DNA of 54,296 nucleotides from Candidatus Limicola stercorigallinarum. Lineage in GTDB: Bacteria > Actinomycetota > Coriobacteriia > Coriobacteriales > Coriobacteriaceae. The stretch covers positions 1-54,296 of the forward strand of contig DVID01000025.1 in NCBI GenBank assembly GCA_018711625.1, in the 5' to 3' direction. The notes beneath the pieces were generated by a model. It was given only the letters and a program-made list of their open reading frames with translations, ran no database searches and was not told the DNA's origin. Below, piece after piece: positions 47,060 through 54,296 of the stretch (position 1 is the stretch's first letter; every line of letters begins with the position of its first letter). A program made the position numbers and the translations under genes.

Positions 47060-48343
47060 TTGGATATCATTCGTGTGCATGGCGGGTACCCCGTCGAAGG
47101 TGTTGTGCCTATTTCGGGCGCCAAGAACTCGGCGCTCAAGTTGATGGCGGCAACCCTGCTCGCTCCGGGTGCTACAACCCTTACCAACGTTCCCAACATT
47201 TCCGACGTTCACGTTATGGGTAAGGTGCTCAAGGGCATGGGCGCCACGATTGAGGTGGCCGATGAGCACACCTTGGTCATCGACACCTCGAGCGTTGATT
47301 CGTGGGAGGCACCCTATGGCCTGGTTGCCAAGATGCGTGCATCCACGGCGGTCATGGGCCCTTTGCTGGGACGATTTGGCCGCGCGAAGATTGCCATGCC
47401 GGGTGGTTGCAACCTTGGTGCCCGCAAGATTGACATGCATATTCTGGGCCTTGAGGCGCTTGGCGTGTCGTTTGACACCGAGCACGGCTATATTTATGCC
47501 AACGCCGAGCAGGGCATGACGGGCACGTTTGTCACCTTGGAGTTTGCAAGCGTTGGCGCTACCGAGAACCTCATCATGGCCGCGGTGCGTGCCCACGGCA
47601 CCACCACCATCGATAACGCAGCGCGCGAGCCCGAGATTGTCGATTTGGCTAATATGCTGAACGAGATGGGCGCGCGCATTAGCGGTGCCGGTACGCCGGT
47701 GGTTACCATCGAGGGCGTGGAGGAGCTCCACCCGGTGACGCACCAGGTGATTGGCGACCGCATCGAGGCGGGGTCCTTCATTGTCGCCGGTGCCCTTGCA
47801 GCGGGCGAGCGTGGCGTTGAGGTGGTTGGCTTCAACCCGCATCATTTGGGCATGGTGCTCAAGAAGCTTGAGCTCATGGGGGTTACCTACGAGCGTATTG
47901 AGGGCGGTGTGCGCGTGCACCGCGCTTCGCACCTCAAACCCGTTGATATCCAGACCCTGCCGTTCCCGGGCTTCCCCACCGATATGCAAGCGCAGATCAT
48001 GATTCTCAACGCGCTTGCCGACGGCAGCTCCATCATCACCGAGAACATTTTTGAAAATCGCTTCATGTTTGCCTCTGAGCTGGGGCGCATGGGTGCCAAT
48101 ATTCGTATCGAGAGCCATCATGCAGTGGTCCATGGCGTGCCCAAGCTTTCGGGCGCCCAGGTGGTCTCGCCCGATCTGCGCGGCGGCGCGGCGCTTGTTA
48201 TCGCCGGCCTGGTTGCGGAGGGCGTGACGGAGGTCTCGGCTATCCACCACATCGACCGCGGCTACGAGCGCTTCTGCGACAAACTCGATGCCATTGGCGC
48301 TCACGTGGAGCGCGATACCATCCCCGACCCCGAGGAAGATTAA
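47060..48343 (+). CDS. murA: UDP-N-acetylglucosamine 1-carboxyvinyltransferase
   Basis: The 427-residue enzyme adds enolpyruvate to UDP-GlcNAc, the first committed step of peptidoglycan synthesis and target of fosfomycin. ISGAKNSALK at the N-terminus and the loop PGGCNLGARKIDMH with the PEP-reactive Cys (fosfomycin-sensitive form) are visible, as is FPTDMQAQ. TTG start, six bases after AAAGGG. The LCP gene follows after 15 bases, so the two envelope genes probably share a transcript. Confidence 0.95.
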   Translation: MDIIRVHGGYPVEGVVPISGAKNSALKLMAATLLAPGATTLTNVPNISDVHVMGKVLKGMGATIEVADEHTLVIDTSSVDSWEAPYGLVAKMRASTAVMGPLLGRFGRAKIAMPGGCNLGARKIDMHILGLEALGVSFDTEHGYIYANAEQGMTGTFVTLEFASVGATENLIMAAVRAHGTTTIDNAAREPEIVDLANMLNEMGARISGAGTPVVTIEGVEELHPVTHQVIGDRIEAGSFIVAGALAAGERGVEVVGFNPHHLGMVLKKLELMGVTYERIEGGVRVHRASHLKPVDIQTLPFPGFPTDMQAQIMILNALADGSSIITENIFENRFMFASELGRMGANIRIESHHAVVHGVPKLSGAQVVSPDLRGGAALVIAGLVAEGVTEVSAIHHIDRGYERFCDKLDAIGAHVERDTIPDPEED

Positions 48344-48358
48344 GGGCAGGAGTGCCGT

Positions 48359-49531
48359 ATGAGTATGCGTAAAAAACCCGTGCAGCAGTCGCGCCGACCG
48401 TCTTCGGGGGCCGCAAGCCGCATTTATAGCCGTGAGAACGTGAGCCGGTATTCCGAGCGCGCGCGCCAGCGTCAGCGTAGCCGCCGTATCAAGCGCGGTG
48501 TCTTGGCAGGCGTCCTGGGCGTGCTGCTCGTGGCCGTGGTGGGCGCCGGTGCATGGTTCTCGAGCATTGTCTCGCGCCTGAACAACTCCAACATCATCAC
48601 CGACGCGCTGAACCAGATCCTCGTGGATTCCGACGTGGCCCGCGAGCCGTTCTACATGCTTCTTCTGGGTACCGATGGCCGTACCGATGAAGAGGTCGAG
48701 CGCACCGACTCCATCATCCTCGCGCGCATCGACGCCCCCGAGAAGAAGGTCACCCTTATTTCAATCCCGCGTGACACCAAGGTCGAGATTAACGGCTCCA
48801 TTTACAAGATCAATGCCGCCTACTCCCTCGGCGGTGCCGAAGGTGCGGTCGAGGCGGTCAACGAGCTCTGTGGCGTGCAGATTTCGCACTATGCGCAGGT
48901 GAGCTTTGAGGGCATGAAAGAGCTCATCGATGCTGTGGGCGGCATCGATATCTACGTGCCCGAAGGCGATGAGGTTGACGACCCCGAGGCAGGCCCGGTA
49001 ACCATTGAGGCCGGCCAGCAGCACATGGATGGCGAGGCGGCGCTTACCTTCAGCCGTGCGCGTCACCAGTTTATAGACGGCGACTACACCCGCATGCGCC
49101 ATCAGCGCATGGTGCTCGGCGCACTGGCCGATCAAATCCTCAACAAGCTTGACGCGTCGACCATCGTTCCGCTCGTGGAGTCGGTGGCCAACATGGTGGT
49201 GACCGATCTGAGTGTGGGCGACATCGTGTCTCTCGTTAACGCCATGCGCGGCATGGATACGTCGAGCATCTGGTCGGCAAATATCCCCTCCTATGCCAAC
49301 GGCAGCACCTATATCAATGGCCAGAGCTTTGTATTTGTATACGAGGATGCCCTTAAGAAAATGATGGAGCGTGTGGATGATGGCCTAGATCCGCAGGGTC
49401 CCCAGTCCATGGGGCAGGGTGGTAATGCGTCGGCCACAATCGATGACCTTTCGGATAACAGCAACCGCGATTGGGCGTCGGGAACTGCCACGACACACTC
49501 TCAGGAGGAAGAAGAGGAGAGCGAGGAGTAG
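48359..49531 (+). CDS. LytR-CpsA-Psr (LCP) family cell-wall polymer ligase
   Basis: The 390-residue protein has a basic cytoplasmic N-terminus, one membrane helix (about 44-66, GVLAGVLGVLLVAVVGAGAWF) and an extracellular LCP domain: LLGTDGR, RTDSIILARID, SIPRDTKVEI, LTFSRARHQFIDGDYTRMRHQR with the pyrophosphate-binding arginines. LCP enzymes attach teichoic acids or capsule to peptidoglycan. The C-terminal 50 residues are Ser/Glu-rich and disordered. CAGGAG lies six bases before the ATG. Grouped with murA. Confidence 0.93.
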   Translation: MSMRKKPVQQSRRPSSGAASRIYSRENVSRYSERARQRQRSRRIKRGVLAGVLGVLLVAVVGAGAWFSSIVSRLNNSNIITDALNQILVDSDVAREPFYMLLLGTDGRTDEEVERTDSIILARIDAPEKKVTLISIPRDTKVEINGSIYKINAAYSLGGAEGAVEAVNELCGVQISHYAQVSFEGMKELIDAVGGIDIYVPEGDEVDDPEAGPVTIEAGQQHMDGEAALTFSRARHQFIDGDYTRMRHQRMVLGALADQILNKLDASTIVPLVESVANMVVTDLSVGDIVSLVNAMRGMDTSSIWSANIPSYANGSTYINGQSFVFVYEDALKKMMERVDDGLDPQGPQSMGQGGNASATIDDLSDNSNRDWASGTATTHSQEEEEESEE

Positions 49532-49574
49532 CCGCTGCTGTCAGCGTGCGCGCCTTCTAGATCCTAGATACGCT

Positions 49575-49607
49575 ACGACCCGCCGTGCTGGCTGCGCGGC
49601 GGGTCGT
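49575..49607. terminator. Bidirectional terminator between LCP gene and pepT
   Basis: ACGACCCGCCG and CGGCGGGTCGT form an eleven-base stem between two convergent stop codons; TTTGTGTG follows on the plus strand. Confidence 0.85.
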
Positions 49608-49637
49608 TTGTGTGAACGCCTTGTTGCTGCAGGCTCC

Positions 49638-50888
49638 TTACGCGAAGCGGCGCACAAGCTCCTCGAGCACGTCCACCATCTTTTCAAGCGAGCTCACCGG
49701 TACAAACTCGTTGACGCCGTGGCAGCAGAATGCGCCCGTCGAAAGGTTGGGGCACGGAAGCCCGCGGAACGAGAGCTGCGCGCCGTCGGTGCCGCCACGG
49801 ATGGGGATCACGTGCGGCTCAACGCCTGCGGCGGCAAACGCTTCCTTGGCGGTGTCAACAAGCTCGGGGTAGTCAGAAACGATCTCGGCCATGTTGCGAT
49901 ATTCCTGGTGCGCCTCTACGGTCACACGCTCGCAGCCAAGCTCATCGTTAAGGAAGCGGGCTGCGCGCTCCATAAGGTCGATTTTGTCCTGGAACTTGCG
50001 GGCGTCATGGTCGCGCACAATGTAGCGAGCGCAGGCGTATTCCACGGTGGCAGAGCAATTCTGCAGGTGGATATAGCCTTCATAGCCCTCGGTGTGTTCG
50101 GGACGCATGTGGGCGGGCAGCATGTTGTGGTAGTTCACCATCAGGTTGGCGGCGTTGACCATGCGATCTTTGGCGTCGCCCGGGTGAATGGAGTAGCCGG
50201 CAAAGCGAACGGTGACCTCGCAGGCGTTGAAGCACTCCCACTCAAGCTCGCCCAAGGGGCCGCCGTCTACGGTGTAGGCATAGGTGCAGCCAAAGCGGTC
50301 GAGGTCGAGAAGGGCAGCACCGTGCCCAATCTCCTCATCGGGGCAGAAACAGATACCAAGTGCCGGGTGCTTGAGCTCGGGATGGCGCACCAGGCGCTCA
50401 ACAAGCGCCATAATCTCGGCGACGCCAGCCTTGTCATCGCCGCCCAGAAGGGTGGTGCCATCGCTGCAAACAAGGTCTTCACCGCAAAGGGTGTTCAAGG
50501 CGGGCACCTTGTCGGGGCCGATAGATACCGGCGTGCCGTCAACCGTGCCACACACCAGCTCGCCGCCCTCGTAATGCACAATGTGGGGCTTTACGCCAAA
50601 GCCCGAGACCACCTGGGTGGTGTCCAAATGTGCGAGAAGGCCCAGGCGCGGGCGATCCTCGCAGCCAGCGCTTGCGGGAATATGCGCCACTACGTAGGCG
50701 TGGTCGGTGACCTCAACGTTTTCAGCACCAAGGTCGCGCAGCTCGTCGGCCAAAAGATTTGCCAGATCAAATTGGATGGCGCTCGAGGGTGTGACGTCGG
50801 CATGCTCCTCGGCCGATTGCGTATCCACCTGGACATAGCGCAAAAAGCGCTCAAGAACATTGGAGGTGTGTGCATTATGCTCTGCCAT
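49638..50888 (-). CDS. pepT: Peptidase T (tripeptide aminopeptidase)
   Basis: The 416-residue M20B metallopeptidase removes the N-terminal residue of tripeptides in the cytoplasm. LLAHLDTTQVVSG has the first zinc His and Asp, LLGGDDKAG the bridging Asp, CFCPDEEIGHG the catalytic Glu pair, and IPIRGGTDGAQLSFRGLPCPNLSTG with the late metal His region. Length is that of the family. Convergent with the LCP gene, divergent from the DtxR-type gene. Confidence 0.95.
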   Translation of the reverse strand: MAEHNAHTSNVLERFLRYVQVDTQSAEEHADVTPSSAIQFDLANLLADELRDLGAENVEVTDHAYVVAHIPASAGCEDRPRLGLLAHLDTTQVVSGFGVKPHIVHYEGGELVCGTVDGTPVSIGPDKVPALNTLCGEDLVCSDGTTLLGGDDKAGVAEIMALVERLVRHPELKHPALGICFCPDEEIGHGAALLDLDRFGCTYAYTVDGGPLGELEWECFNACEVTVRFAGYSIHPGDAKDRMVNAANLMVNYHNMLPAHMRPEHTEGYEGYIHLQNCSATVEYACARYIVRDHDARKFQDKIDLMERAARFLNDELGCERVTVEAHQEYRNMAEIVSDYPELVDTAKEAFAAAGVEPHVIPIRGGTDGAQLSFRGLPCPNLSTGAFCCHGVNEFVPVSSLEKMVDVLEELVRRFA

Positions 50889-50974
50889 GGCGGCTCCCCT
50901 CGGTTATGGCGCATAGCGCCCATGTGTATGCGTTTCGTTACTCTAGCACGTGAGAGATGGATGGGGCGGACGAG

Positions 50975-51019
50975 GTGCACCGATTCGCCTGCACATGCGG
51001 CGCGGCCGGTGCACTTTTT
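50975..51019 (+). terminator. Terminator-like hairpin in a divergent spacer
   Basis: GTGCACCG and CGGTGCAC pair, with more pairing inside, and TTTTT follows on the plus strand. Nothing on the plus strand lies upstream except antisense to pepT, so it may end an antisense or small RNA, or act in the leader of the DtxR-type gene if transcription starts farther left. Confidence 0.5.
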
Positions 51020-51071
51020 GCTCGCTCAACGAGGCGTTTGCAGGTGCCCGGGCCCAGGTATGCCATGGCAA

Positions 51072-51098
51072 ACAAATGTCCAACAAATGCGCTAGAAT
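51072..51098 (+). promoter_or_regulatory. Promoter with direct repeats before the DtxR-type gene
   Basis: TAGAAT at 51093-51098 is a good -10, but no -35 consensus is present. Instead ACAAATG occurs twice, at 51072-51078 and 51083-51089, exactly 11 bases apart, on one face of the helix. This could be a regulator site. The ATG is 28 bases past the -10. Confidence 0.45.
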
Positions 51099-51125
51099 GG
51101 GCTGCGAGTTATGAGAGGGGACGAT

Positions 51126-51551
51126 ATGGAAACCACGGAGCGTTCGCACGAGCTGAATCTCACCATGGCCAACGAGGACTATCTTGAGTGCATGGTGCGC
51201 ATTGAGGAGGAGCTGGGCGCCGAAGGCGGTGTGCGGTCGGTGGATATCGCCAATCGCCTCAAGGTTTCCAAGGCTTCGGTGAACAAGGCCGTGACCGCCC
51301 TCAGGAATCAGGGGCTTGTTGAGCAGTCGCACTACGGAAAGGTGCTGCTCACATCGCAGGGGCGTGAAGTGGGCGCGGCGGTGTGGCACCGCCATCGGCT
51401 CATTCGCACGTTTCTCATTCAGGAGCTGGGGGTTGACTTTGACACCGCCGACTCCGAGGCGTGCATGATGGAGCACGCTCTTTCTGAAGACACCATGGCC
51501 CGCTGGATCGCCTATCTCGAGGGCCAGGGCATAGCTGTGGCGAATGGCTGA
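51126..51551 (+). CDS. DtxR/MntR-family metal-dependent regulator
   Basis: The 141-residue protein has the winged helix (SVDIANRLKVSKASVNKAVTALRNQGLV) and the metal-binding dimerisation domain but no SH3-like third domain, the MntR length. The metal ligands look mixed: EDYLE near the start gives Asp at the position used by MntR, whereas EACMMEH gives Cys-x2-Glu-His as in DtxR/IdeR. VWHRHRLIRTFL supplies the anchor-site His. ATG 51126 follows GAGGGGA by four bases; ATG 51111 has no RBS. The end overlaps the next gene by eight bases. Confidence 0.9.
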   Translation: METTERSHELNLTMANEDYLECMVRIEEELGAEGGVRSVDIANRLKVSKASVNKAVTALRNQGLVEQSHYGKVLLTSQGREVGAAVWHRHRLIRTFLIQELGVDFDTADSEACMMEHALSEDTMARWIAYLEGQGIAVANG

Positions 51552-52497
51552 GGCGGTCATGGAGCAAGAAAAGTCGCGCGTGGCCAGCGTTGACGTGGCG
51601 TATGACACTACCTATTACCAGCGCTTGGGTGCGAGCGAGCTCATGGAGCGTTTGACCTGCGAGACCCTCCTTGCACAGGGGCCCATGGGTAGCGTGCTCA
51701 TGCAAGGTGACGATGCCGCAAACGTTCCAGCCGCTTTTTGGAACCTCGCGGAACCTCAAACGGTTGAGCGCCTTCACGCACTCTATGCCAATGCCGGTGC
51801 CCAGGTGCTTATCACCAACACCTTCCAGGCGTCGGCGCCTGCGCTTGAGCGTGACGGCATCATACAAGGTGTTGACGAGGTCAACCGTGCTGCGGTGGAT
51901 TGTGCCCGCGCGTGCCGCCCAGAGTTTGTGGTGGGCTCGGTAGGGCCCTGCGGCGTTGATTGGTTTCAGGAGGATTCGGCAGAGTTTCGTGCAGCGCGTA
52001 GCGCCTATCGTCAGCAGGCGCACAGCCTTTTGACGGCGGGCGTAGACGCCGTGCTCTTGGAGACCTTTGTTTCGGTGCGTGACCTTACGCCGGCGCTTAT
52101 GGGCGTGTGTGATGTGGCCGACGGCATGCCAGTGCTGGTGAGCTGTGTGGTGGATGAGGACGGCAATCTGCTTGGGGATGGCCTCTCGCTTGAGGGCTTT
52201 GTGGTGTGGGCCGAGAAGCATGGCGCCTGCGCCGTTGGAGTGAATTGCTGCAGCATCGAGGCGGCACGCGCGGCAGTCCCACGTTTGGTGGCTGCGGCGC
52301 GTACGCCTGTTATGGTGCGCCCCCACGGGGGCCTGCCCGAGCGCGACGCAGATGGCGTGCCCGTGTGGAATGAGCAGCCTGCGGCCTTTGCCGAGGCGTG
52401 CAGGGCGTGGCGCGCGGCGGGCGCACGCCTGGTGGGCGGCTGCTGCGGCACCACCCCGGTGACCACGGCGGCCATGGCAGAGGCGCTTAGCGCTTAG
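51544..52497 (+). CDS. Homocysteine S-methyltransferase family protein
   Basis: The 317-residue protein has the Zn-dependent methyltransferase barrel shared by MmuM, BHMT and the N-terminal module of MetH. GPMGSVLMQ replaces the usual DGAMGT start, TNTFQAS is conserved, and zinc cysteines are in GVNCC and GGCCGTT. It moves a methyl group to homocysteine; the donor (S-methylmethionine, betaine or methyl-folate with a partner) is unclear. It overlaps the DtxR-type gene, so the two are translationally linked. ATG 51559 after GAGGCGG is an alternative start. Confidence 0.88.
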   Translation: MAEAVMEQEKSRVASVDVAYDTTYYQRLGASELMERLTCETLLAQGPMGSVLMQGDDAANVPAAFWNLAEPQTVERLHALYANAGAQVLITNTFQASAPALERDGIIQGVDEVNRAAVDCARACRPEFVVGSVGPCGVDWFQEDSAEFRAARSAYRQQAHSLLTAGVDAVLLETFVSVRDLTPALMGVCDVADGMPVLVSCVVDEDGNLLGDGLSLEGFVVWAEKHGACAVGVNCCSIEAARAAVPRLVAAARTPVMVRPHGGLPERDADGVPVWNEQPAAFAEACRAWRAAGARLVGGCCGTTPVTTAAMAEALSA

Positions 52498-52661
52498 CAC
52501 GCGGCGCGAATAAACCTATTTTCTCGGGCTTTCGTCCGCACCTCAGCCGTTGCCACATTGCTTGCGATGCTAATTGTGGACACAGAACATGGGGCGGCTG
52601 TAAGCACATCGTCTGGGTATATCTACTACGCATGTAACGGACGACCCGAGGGGGACGGCGC

Positions 52662-54062
52662 GTGAGCGCGATCATTCATTTCGGTACCGATGGTTGGCGG
52701 GCTAAAACCGACGGCGACTTTACCGCGGAAAACGTGACCCGTGTAGCGGAGGCGCTGGGAGCGTTGTGGTCGCGCAGGTATCCGCGCGCACGAGTATATG
52801 TGGGCTATGACACCCGTATGGGCGCCGAGGCGTTTGCTGCTCTGGCCGGCGAGGTGCTTGCTGGTGCAGGGCTTACCGCGGTGGTGAGCGATCGCTATCT
52901 GCCCACGCCGGCGCTATCGTGGGCTGTTGCCCAAGATTCGCGTGCCTGTGGCGGCCTCATGATCACCGGTTCGCACAATCCCCCCGATTACCTGGGCATA
53001 AAGCTTCGCATGGAAGATGGCGGTACGGCTTCGGACGATTTCATCGAGGAGCTTGAGTCGCTCATCATGCCAGAGACCATAGGTGTGCGCGGCGAGATTG
53101 AACGAGCCAATATGGTGACACCCTATTTTGATCATCTGTGTTCGCTGGTAGACGCGGATGCCATTGCCGCAGCCCATCTGCGTGTGGTGTACGACCCGCT
53201 GTACGGGTCTGCCCGCGGATATATGCCACTGGTTATGGGGGCCCTTGGCATTGAGACCGTAGAGATTCACGGCGTGGACGACGAGGACGCGCGCGAGCTT
53301 CATCCCGACCCTATTGAGCCGTGGGTAGACGATTGCGAGCGCACAGTATGCGAGACGGGCGCTGTTGCTGGCCTTATCAACGATGGTGACGCCGACCGTA
53401 TTGGCGCGGTTGATGAATATGGTCACTTCGTGAGCCCTCACAAGATCATCGCTCTTGTAGCAGGGCATCTCGTGAAGAATCACGGCATGTCGGGCAGGAT
53501 TGTAGTCAACCAGTCAACTTCCACGCTCACTAAGCGCGTAGCGCGCGTTCTCGGCTGCCGCGTTACGGTGAAGCCAAACGGCTTCAAACATATATACAAG
53601 GAGATGTGCAAGGGCGACGTGCTGATTGCAGGCGAGGAGGCCGGCGGCATTGGCATCCCAAGCCATCTGTGCGAGCGCGATGGGCTGCTCGTGATTCTTC
53701 TGCTGTGTGAGCTGATGGCGCAAAGCAAGAAAACGCTTGGGCAGCTGGTTTCAGAGATAGAGGGCGCATGCGGAAGCCTCAAATATGGGCGACGCGATTT
53801 GCGCCTTGAGCCTGAAGTGATTGAGATGCTCCGTACCATGCTGCCGGGCCTAAACCCTCATGAGGTGCTTGGCCAGGAGCCGGTGGCGGTGAGCCATCTT
53901 GATGGCCTGCGCCTAGAGTTTGCCGATGAGTCGTGGATGCTTGTGCGCCCGGCAGGAACCGAGCCCGTGGTGCGTGTGTACGCGGAGGCTCCAACCATCG
54001 AGCAGCGCGACGGGCTTCTTGATGCAGGGTGCGAGCTGGCGCGAGGGGGATTCGCGAAATAG
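52662..54062 (+). CDS. Phosphoglucomutase/phosphomannomutase family protein
   Basis: The 466-residue alpha-D-phosphohexomutase has all four sites: phosphoserine loop ITGSHNPPDY, Mg loop DGDADRIGA, sugar loop GEEAGGIGI and phosphate loop RPAGTEPVVRVY. It interconverts 1- and 6-phosphates of glucose, mannose or glucosamine. Length and TGSHNP do not decide the sugar; the N-terminus IHFGTDGWR is compatible with PGM or GlmM. GTG start after GAGGGGGA with six bases. Separate from the previous gene by 164 bases that hold only a weak TATATC. Confidence 0.92.
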   Translation: MSAIIHFGTDGWRAKTDGDFTAENVTRVAEALGALWSRRYPRARVYVGYDTRMGAEAFAALAGEVLAGAGLTAVVSDRYLPTPALSWAVAQDSRACGGLMITGSHNPPDYLGIKLRMEDGGTASDDFIEELESLIMPETIGVRGEIERANMVTPYFDHLCSLVDADAIAAAHLRVVYDPLYGSARGYMPLVMGALGIETVEIHGVDDEDARELHPDPIEPWVDDCERTVCETGAVAGLINDGDADRIGAVDEYGHFVSPHKIIALVAGHLVKNHGMSGRIVVNQSTSTLTKRVARVLGCRVTVKPNGFKHIYKEMCKGDVLIAGEEAGGIGIPSHLCERDGLLVILLLCELMAQSKKTLGQLVSEIEGACGSLKYGRRDLRLEPEVIEMLRTMLPGLNPHEVLGQEPVAVSHLDGLRLEFADESWMLVRPAGTEPVVRVYAEAPTIEQRDGLLDAGCELARGGFAK

Positions 54063-54296
54063 CGGAACCATTCGACGAAGTCTTGTCAGCGTCGGTAGGC
54101 GGTCGACTTTAGTGGCTGAACGTTCTAAGACCACAACATATAGTTGAACAGACCGTCCAAAACTGCCGAGTTGTGTGCACATTGTGGAGGCCCCGATTCC
54201 CGCCCCCGCGGCCGCCGGGGTCTGGCAATATATCCCCTTGCCGCACGGCACCGGCGCGACCGGCGCCGCGGCGGGTACCTTGAGAACCGGATATCG
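54063..54296. other. Window end: possible leader of an rRNA operon
   Basis: After the phosphohexomutase there is no gene. The end contains CAATATAT near 54226, a very GC-rich block, and TACCTTGAGAACCGGATA near 54276. A TTGA(G/A)AAC(T/C)-type string followed by GGATA resembles sequence found just before 16S genes (antitermination/box region), so an rRNA operon may start to the right. This cannot be confirmed here. Confidence 0.3.

Overview
The window is GC-rich bacterial chromosome, densely packed with housekeeping genes. Gene order (prfA, prmC, tsaC, glpK, rpiB, a small membrane protein, then atpBEFHAGDC, murA and an LCP protein), a UlaABC-type sugar PTS and the high GC with strong Shine-Dalgarno sites suggest a gut actinobacterium of class Coriobacteriia, close to Collinsella. 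This placement is inference from gene content and style; no search was run.

Left part (1-15,836): two neighbouring paralogous esterases (the first cut by the window edge), cysE, ilvE, a tRNA-Ser(TGA) with encoded CCA, one ORF that joins the tRNA deaminase TadA to a glycerate kinase, the small SRP RNA, a heterodimeric ABC exporter, a flavodoxin, a tyrosine phosphatase, an LTA-synthase-like sulfatase-fold membrane enzyme and a nitroreductase. Two intergenic stretches hold large imperfect inverted repeats that look like non-autonomous mobile or REP-like elements.

Middle (15,840-33,900): an AT-richer patch with an unknown anchored protein and a secreted-protein gene broken by an in-frame TAG; kup; an RlmK/RlmL fusion whose RlmL half seems to have lost its catalytic motifs; a DeoR-type regulator divergent from a four-gene operon (transaldolase, EIIA, EIIB, EIIC of the ascorbate family); a Cof-type HAD phosphatase; a marR-ABC-ABC operon with overlapping genes; a low-molecular-weight tyrosine phosphatase; and an aldose 1-epimerase.

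Right part (34,000-54,296): prfA preceded by a short UAG-terminated upstream ORF, prmC with a large Ala/Glu-rich insertion, tsaC, glpK, rpiB, the complete F-type ATP synthase operon, murA, an LCP ligase, pepT, a DtxR-type regulator overlapping a homocysteine methyltransferase-like gene, and a phosphohexomutase. The last bases resemble the leader of an rRNA operon that would start just beyond the window.

The most interesting leads are the TadA-glycerate kinase fusion, the apparently dead RlmL domain, the UAG-ended mini-ORF before release factor 1, the alanine-rich insertions in several translation and RNA-modification enzymes, and the inverted-repeat elements. I saw no CRISPR array, transposase, phage gene or recognised defence system.
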